Part shown: positions 5,844-7,693 of the stretch, one piece after another
Layout of the letters: every line of letters starts with the position of its first letter
Numbering within the stretch: position 1 is the stretch's first letter
Source: an uncultured Desulfovibrio sp.
Lineage (GTDB): Bacteria; Desulfobacterota; Desulfovibrionia; Desulfovibrionales; Desulfovibrionaceae
Assembly (NCBI GenBank): GCA_900553145.1
Contig: USCL01000190.1
Span: 1 to 7,693, forward strand
Direction of reading: 5' to 3'
Length of the DNA stretch: 7,693 bases
Translations under genes and position numbers: made by a program
The notes under the pieces: model-generated
The model's input: only the letters and a program-made list of their open reading frames with translations
Told to the model about the DNA's origin: nothing
Databases searched by the model: none

Positions 5844-6818
5844 ATGCAGGAACAAGAAATCCGCACGCTGGTGGCGTCCGTGCTGGACGCCCTGAAAACG
5901 AAGCAGGCGTCTCCCGCGCCTTCCGCTGCCGACAGCGAAACGCCTGTTGCAGGCCCGGCGGTTCAAAGCCCCGCGAGCGGTGCGGCGGCGGGGCCGGAAC
6001 CCTTCGCAACGCCCGCTGACGCCGACCCGGAAGCGTCGCTTGAGGATCTGGGCGGCCCCGCCTTCCGCAAGCCCTGCGGGGTGAAAGAGCCGCACAATGT
6101 AGAAGTGCTGCGGGATTTCATGCAAAGCACCGGGGCCCGCATCGGGGGCGGCGCGTGCGGGCCGCGTCCCTCGACCACGGCCTATCTGCGCTTCCTTGCG
6201 GATCATGCCCGATCCAAGGGAACGGTTTTCCGCGAAGTGCCCGAGGAGTGGCTGCGCCAGCGCGGCATGCTGGCGGTACAAACGCTGGCGGAAGACAAGG
6301 ATATCTATCTGACGCGCCCGGATTTGGGGCGGATGCTGCCGGAGGCGTCTCTGCAAGCGGTACGGGAGCACTACCGTCCCGCCCCGCAGGTGCTGATCGT
6401 CTTGTCCGACGGCCTGAGCACGGACGCCGTGCTCGCCAATGCGGACGAAATCCTGCCTCCCCTCGCCAACGGCCTCAGACAGGCCGGGTTTACCGTGGGC
6501 GATCCGCTGTTCCTGCGCTATGGCCGGGTCAAGGCCGAAGACCGCCTCGGCGAGGCTGTGGGCTGCGACGTGGTGCTGATGCTCGTGGGCGAGCGGCCCG
6601 GCCTGGGGCAGTCGGAAAGCATGAGCTGCTATGCGGTGTACCGCCCCACGGCGGCGACGCTGGAGTCGGATCGCTCGGTCATTTCCAATATCCACCGCGA
6701 GGGCACGCCGCCTGTGGAGGCCGCCGCGGTTATCGTTGACCTTGTGCGCCAGATGATGCAGCACAAGGCTAGCGGCATTGCCCTGAACAGGGCGCTCAAT
6801 CCCGGTTTTTCCGGTTGA
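5844..6818 (+). CDS. eutC: Ethanolamine ammonia-lyase small subunit (EutC)
   Basis: 324-aa beta subunit that forms the coenzyme B12 pocket with EutB. Core family blocks: LRFLADHARSK at 115-125, EVPEEWL at 131-137, LSDGLSTDA at 187-195, FLRYGRVKAED at 223-233, GERPGLGQSES at 249-259, SCYAVY at 261-266 and NIHREGTPPVEAAAVIVDL at 282-300. Residues 1-20 (MQEQEIRTLVASVLDALKTK) form an amphipathic helix like known EutC microcompartment-targeting peptides. An Ala/Pro-rich linker of about 45 residues follows, longer than in E. coli EutC (295 aa). Near 101-109 the usual GRAGPRP-type motif reads GGGACGPRP, losing its first Arg. The C-terminus is about 8 residues longer than in E. coli and runs into a hairpin. 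The start is supported by GGGGA 7 nt before the ATG. Identity is secure; linker function is inferred. Confidence 0.96.
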   Translation: MQEQEIRTLVASVLDALKTKQASPAPSAADSETPVAGPAVQSPASGAAAGPEPFATPADADPEASLEDLGGPAFRKPCGVKEPHNVEVLRDFMQSTGARIGGGACGPRPSTTAYLRFLADHARSKGTVFREVPEEWLRQRGMLAVQTLAEDKDIYLTRPDLGRMLPEASLQAVREHYRPAPQVLIVLSDGLSTDAVLANADEILPPLANGLRQAGFTVGDPLFLRYGRVKAEDRLGEAVGCDVVLMLVGERPGLGQSESMSCYAVYRPTAATLESDRSVISNIHREGTPPVEAAAVIVDLVRQMMQHKASGIALNRALNPGFSG

Positions 6819-6823
6819 GCGCC
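6791..6823 (+). repeat. Hairpin spanning the eutC stop codon
   Basis: GGCGCTCAA (6791-6799) pairs with TTGAGCGCC (6815-6823), and CCGG at 6802-6805 pairs with 6811-6814 around a TTTTT loop; two bases (6800-6801) bulge on the 5' side. The eutC TGA (6816-6818) lies inside the 3' arm. No U tract follows, so it is not a standard terminator. It could protect the eutBC message or reduce read-through into eutL, but no function can be assigned from sequence alone. Confidence 0.6.
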
Positions 6824-6951
6824 GTACCGGAAGCCTGTACAGAGGACGTATCGACGAAAGCATCCGTCGCATCCCGCCCGGTTCCGCCCTTTCCGGCGGT
6901 TGGCCGGTAACCGCTTGTTTTCGCCAAGCAAGACGCAACAAGAGAACACCG

Positions 6952-7623
6952 ATGAAGATTTTGCAACCCATCCCGGTCCGCGTGCTCGCCAGCCGGATCA
7001 TCCCTTCGGTCGATCCGGGGCTGGCCGCGGCCTTCAACCTTGAGCCGCGCCACCGCGCCCTTGCCCTGTTCACCGCCGACAGCGATGACGTAAGCTACAT
7101 AGCCATCGACGAGGCGACCAAAAAGGCCGCTGTGGACGTCGTATACGCCAGCTCCTTCTATGCCGGGGCGGCGCATGCCTCCGGGCCGTATTCCGGGGAA
7201 TTCATAGGGATCCTCGCGGCGGAAACCCCCGGGGATGCGGAGGAAGGGCTCCGTATCGCGGTGGAGCATGCCCAGAACCGCGTCTCGTTCCTGACGGCGG
7301 ATCCCGAGGGGAAGCTGATCTTTTTGTCGCATCTGGTTTCCTCTTGCGGCACATACATTGCGGAACAGGCCGGGATTCCGGTGGGCACGGCGTTGGCATG
7401 GCTCATTGCGCCGCCCCTTGAGGCGACCTTCGGTCTGGACGCGGCCCTGAAAGCCGCGGACGTCCGGCTGGTCAAGCATTTTCCGCCGCCGTCCGAAACC
7501 AACTTTTCCGGCGGCTGGCTTGCCGGGGATCAGGCGGCGTGTCAGGCGGCGTGTCAGGCGGCGTGTCAGGCGTTCACCGAGGCCGTGCTCGGCGTTGCCG
7601 CCAATCCTCTGGAACGGATTTGA
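6952..7623 (+). CDS. eutL: Ethanolamine microcompartment shell protein EutL
   Basis: 223-aa tandem-BMC-domain protein that assembles as flat trimers in the shell of the ethanolamine microcompartment, with a gated central pore thought to admit ethanolamine or larger cofactors. Matches to E. coli EutL (219 aa): ADSDDVSYIAIDEATK at 42-57, VVYASSFYAGAAH at 63-75, APPLEATFGLDAALKAADV at 153-171 and PPPSETNFSGGWL at 178-190. There is no signal peptide or membrane segment, as expected. The ribosome site is weak (AAGAGA about 7 nt before the ATG). It follows eutC after 133 nt, repeating the B-C-L order of enteric eut operons; eutK, which often follows, is absent from what is visible. The C-terminal helix carries three identical QAAC units (194-205), whereas E. 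coli, from memory, has two diverged ones. Confidence 0.96.
   Translation: MKILQPIPVRVLASRIIPSVDPGLAAAFNLEPRHRALALFTADSDDVSYIAIDEATKKAAVDVVYASSFYAGAAHASGPYSGEFIGILAAETPGDAEEGLRIAVEHAQNRVSFLTADPEGKLIFLSHLVSSCGTYIAEQAGIPVGTALAWLIAPPLEATFGLDAALKAADVRLVKHFPPPSETNFSGGWLAGDQAACQAACQAACQAFTEAVLGVAANPLERI
7531..7572 (+). repeat. 12-bp tandem repeat within eutL
   Basis: CAGGCGGCGTGT occurs three times head to tail (7531-7542, 7543-7554, 7555-7566), followed by a six-base partial copy (7567-7572). The unit is in frame and encodes Gln-Ala-Ala-Cys. The copies are identical at every base, which points to recent slippage or duplication rather than old divergence. Confidence 0.97.
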
Positions 7624-7632
7624 TTTTTGAAA

Positions 7633-7684
7633 TTGGGGAGGGGAAGGGAACCCTTTTCCAAAAGGGTTCCCTTCCCCTCCCCAA
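7633..7684 (+). terminator. Perfect 25-bp palindrome after eutL, probable terminator
   Basis: Bases 7633-7657 are the exact reverse complement of 7660-7684, leaving a 2-nt CC centre. The stem starts 9 nt after the eutL stop. Its 5' arm is mostly purine (TTGGGGAGGGGAAGGGAA) followed by CCCTTTT. No T tract follows the 3' arm, so it is atypical as an intrinsic terminator, though position and stem strength suggest it ends the transcript or protects its 3' end. It resembles the palindrome at 1-43. Confidence 0.65.
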
Positions 7685-7693
7685 ATCCCACCT

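Noticed and set aside
4119..7073. A 984-codon open frame on the minus strand opposite eutBCL
   Set aside because: It lies antisense to three well-conserved genes, has low-complexity Arg/Gly/His-rich composition and no recognisable family motif. Long antisense frames are common in GC-rich DNA with strong codon bias.
7531..7572. Tandem repeat as a CRISPR-like array
   Set aside because: Units are 12 bp with no spacers and lie in frame inside eutL; it is a coding microsatellite-like repeat.
7633..7684. Palindrome as an insertion-sequence end or attachment site
   Set aside because: No transposase or integrase in the window and no target-site duplication seen. The operon-end position fits a terminator better.

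Overview
The window is GC-rich bacterial DNA holding two divergent metabolic operons: a tryptophan biosynthesis block on the minus strand (about 54-4106) and an ethanolamine-utilisation block on the plus strand (4473-7623). A separate trpC, a fused trpG-trpD, a tryptophan-rich attenuator, and a eutB-eutC-eutL set with a microcompartment shell protein suggest a gut-type Desulfovibrionaceae (Desulfovibrio/Bilophila-like) bacterium. That placement is an inference from gene style and base composition; no rRNA or marker gene is present to prove it.

Tryptophan side, in transcription order: a promoter region near 4048-4106; a 28-codon leader peptide with three consecutive Trp codons (3942-4028); a perfect 12-bp terminator hairpin followed by seven U (3873-3906); trpE (2402-3844); a trpGD fusion (829-2421); and trpC (54-839). 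The three structural genes overlap by 20 and 11 nt, so they are tightly coupled. They supply the steps from chorismate to indole-3-glycerol phosphate except the trpF isomerase step. trpF, trpB and trpA are not in the window. A long palindrome (1-43) begins 10 nt after the trpC stop.

Ethanolamine side: after about 440 nt of divergent regulatory DNA come eutB (best start GTG at 4473) and eutC, the two subunits of adenosylcobalamin-dependent ethanolamine ammonia-lyase, spaced 9 nt apart. After a 133-nt gap with hairpins comes eutL, a tandem-BMC-domain trimeric shell protein of the Eut microcompartment. A perfect 25-bp palindrome (7633-7684) follows eutL. EutBC converts ethanolamine to acetaldehyde and ammonia. 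The EutC N-terminus looks like a microcompartment targeting helix, and EutL supplies a shell facet.

I see no new type of system here. The points most worth a second look are the related long palindromes closing both operons, an exact 12-bp in-frame tandem repeat in eutL, substitutions at normally conserved positions in TrpC, TrpE and EutC, and the legible trp attenuator.
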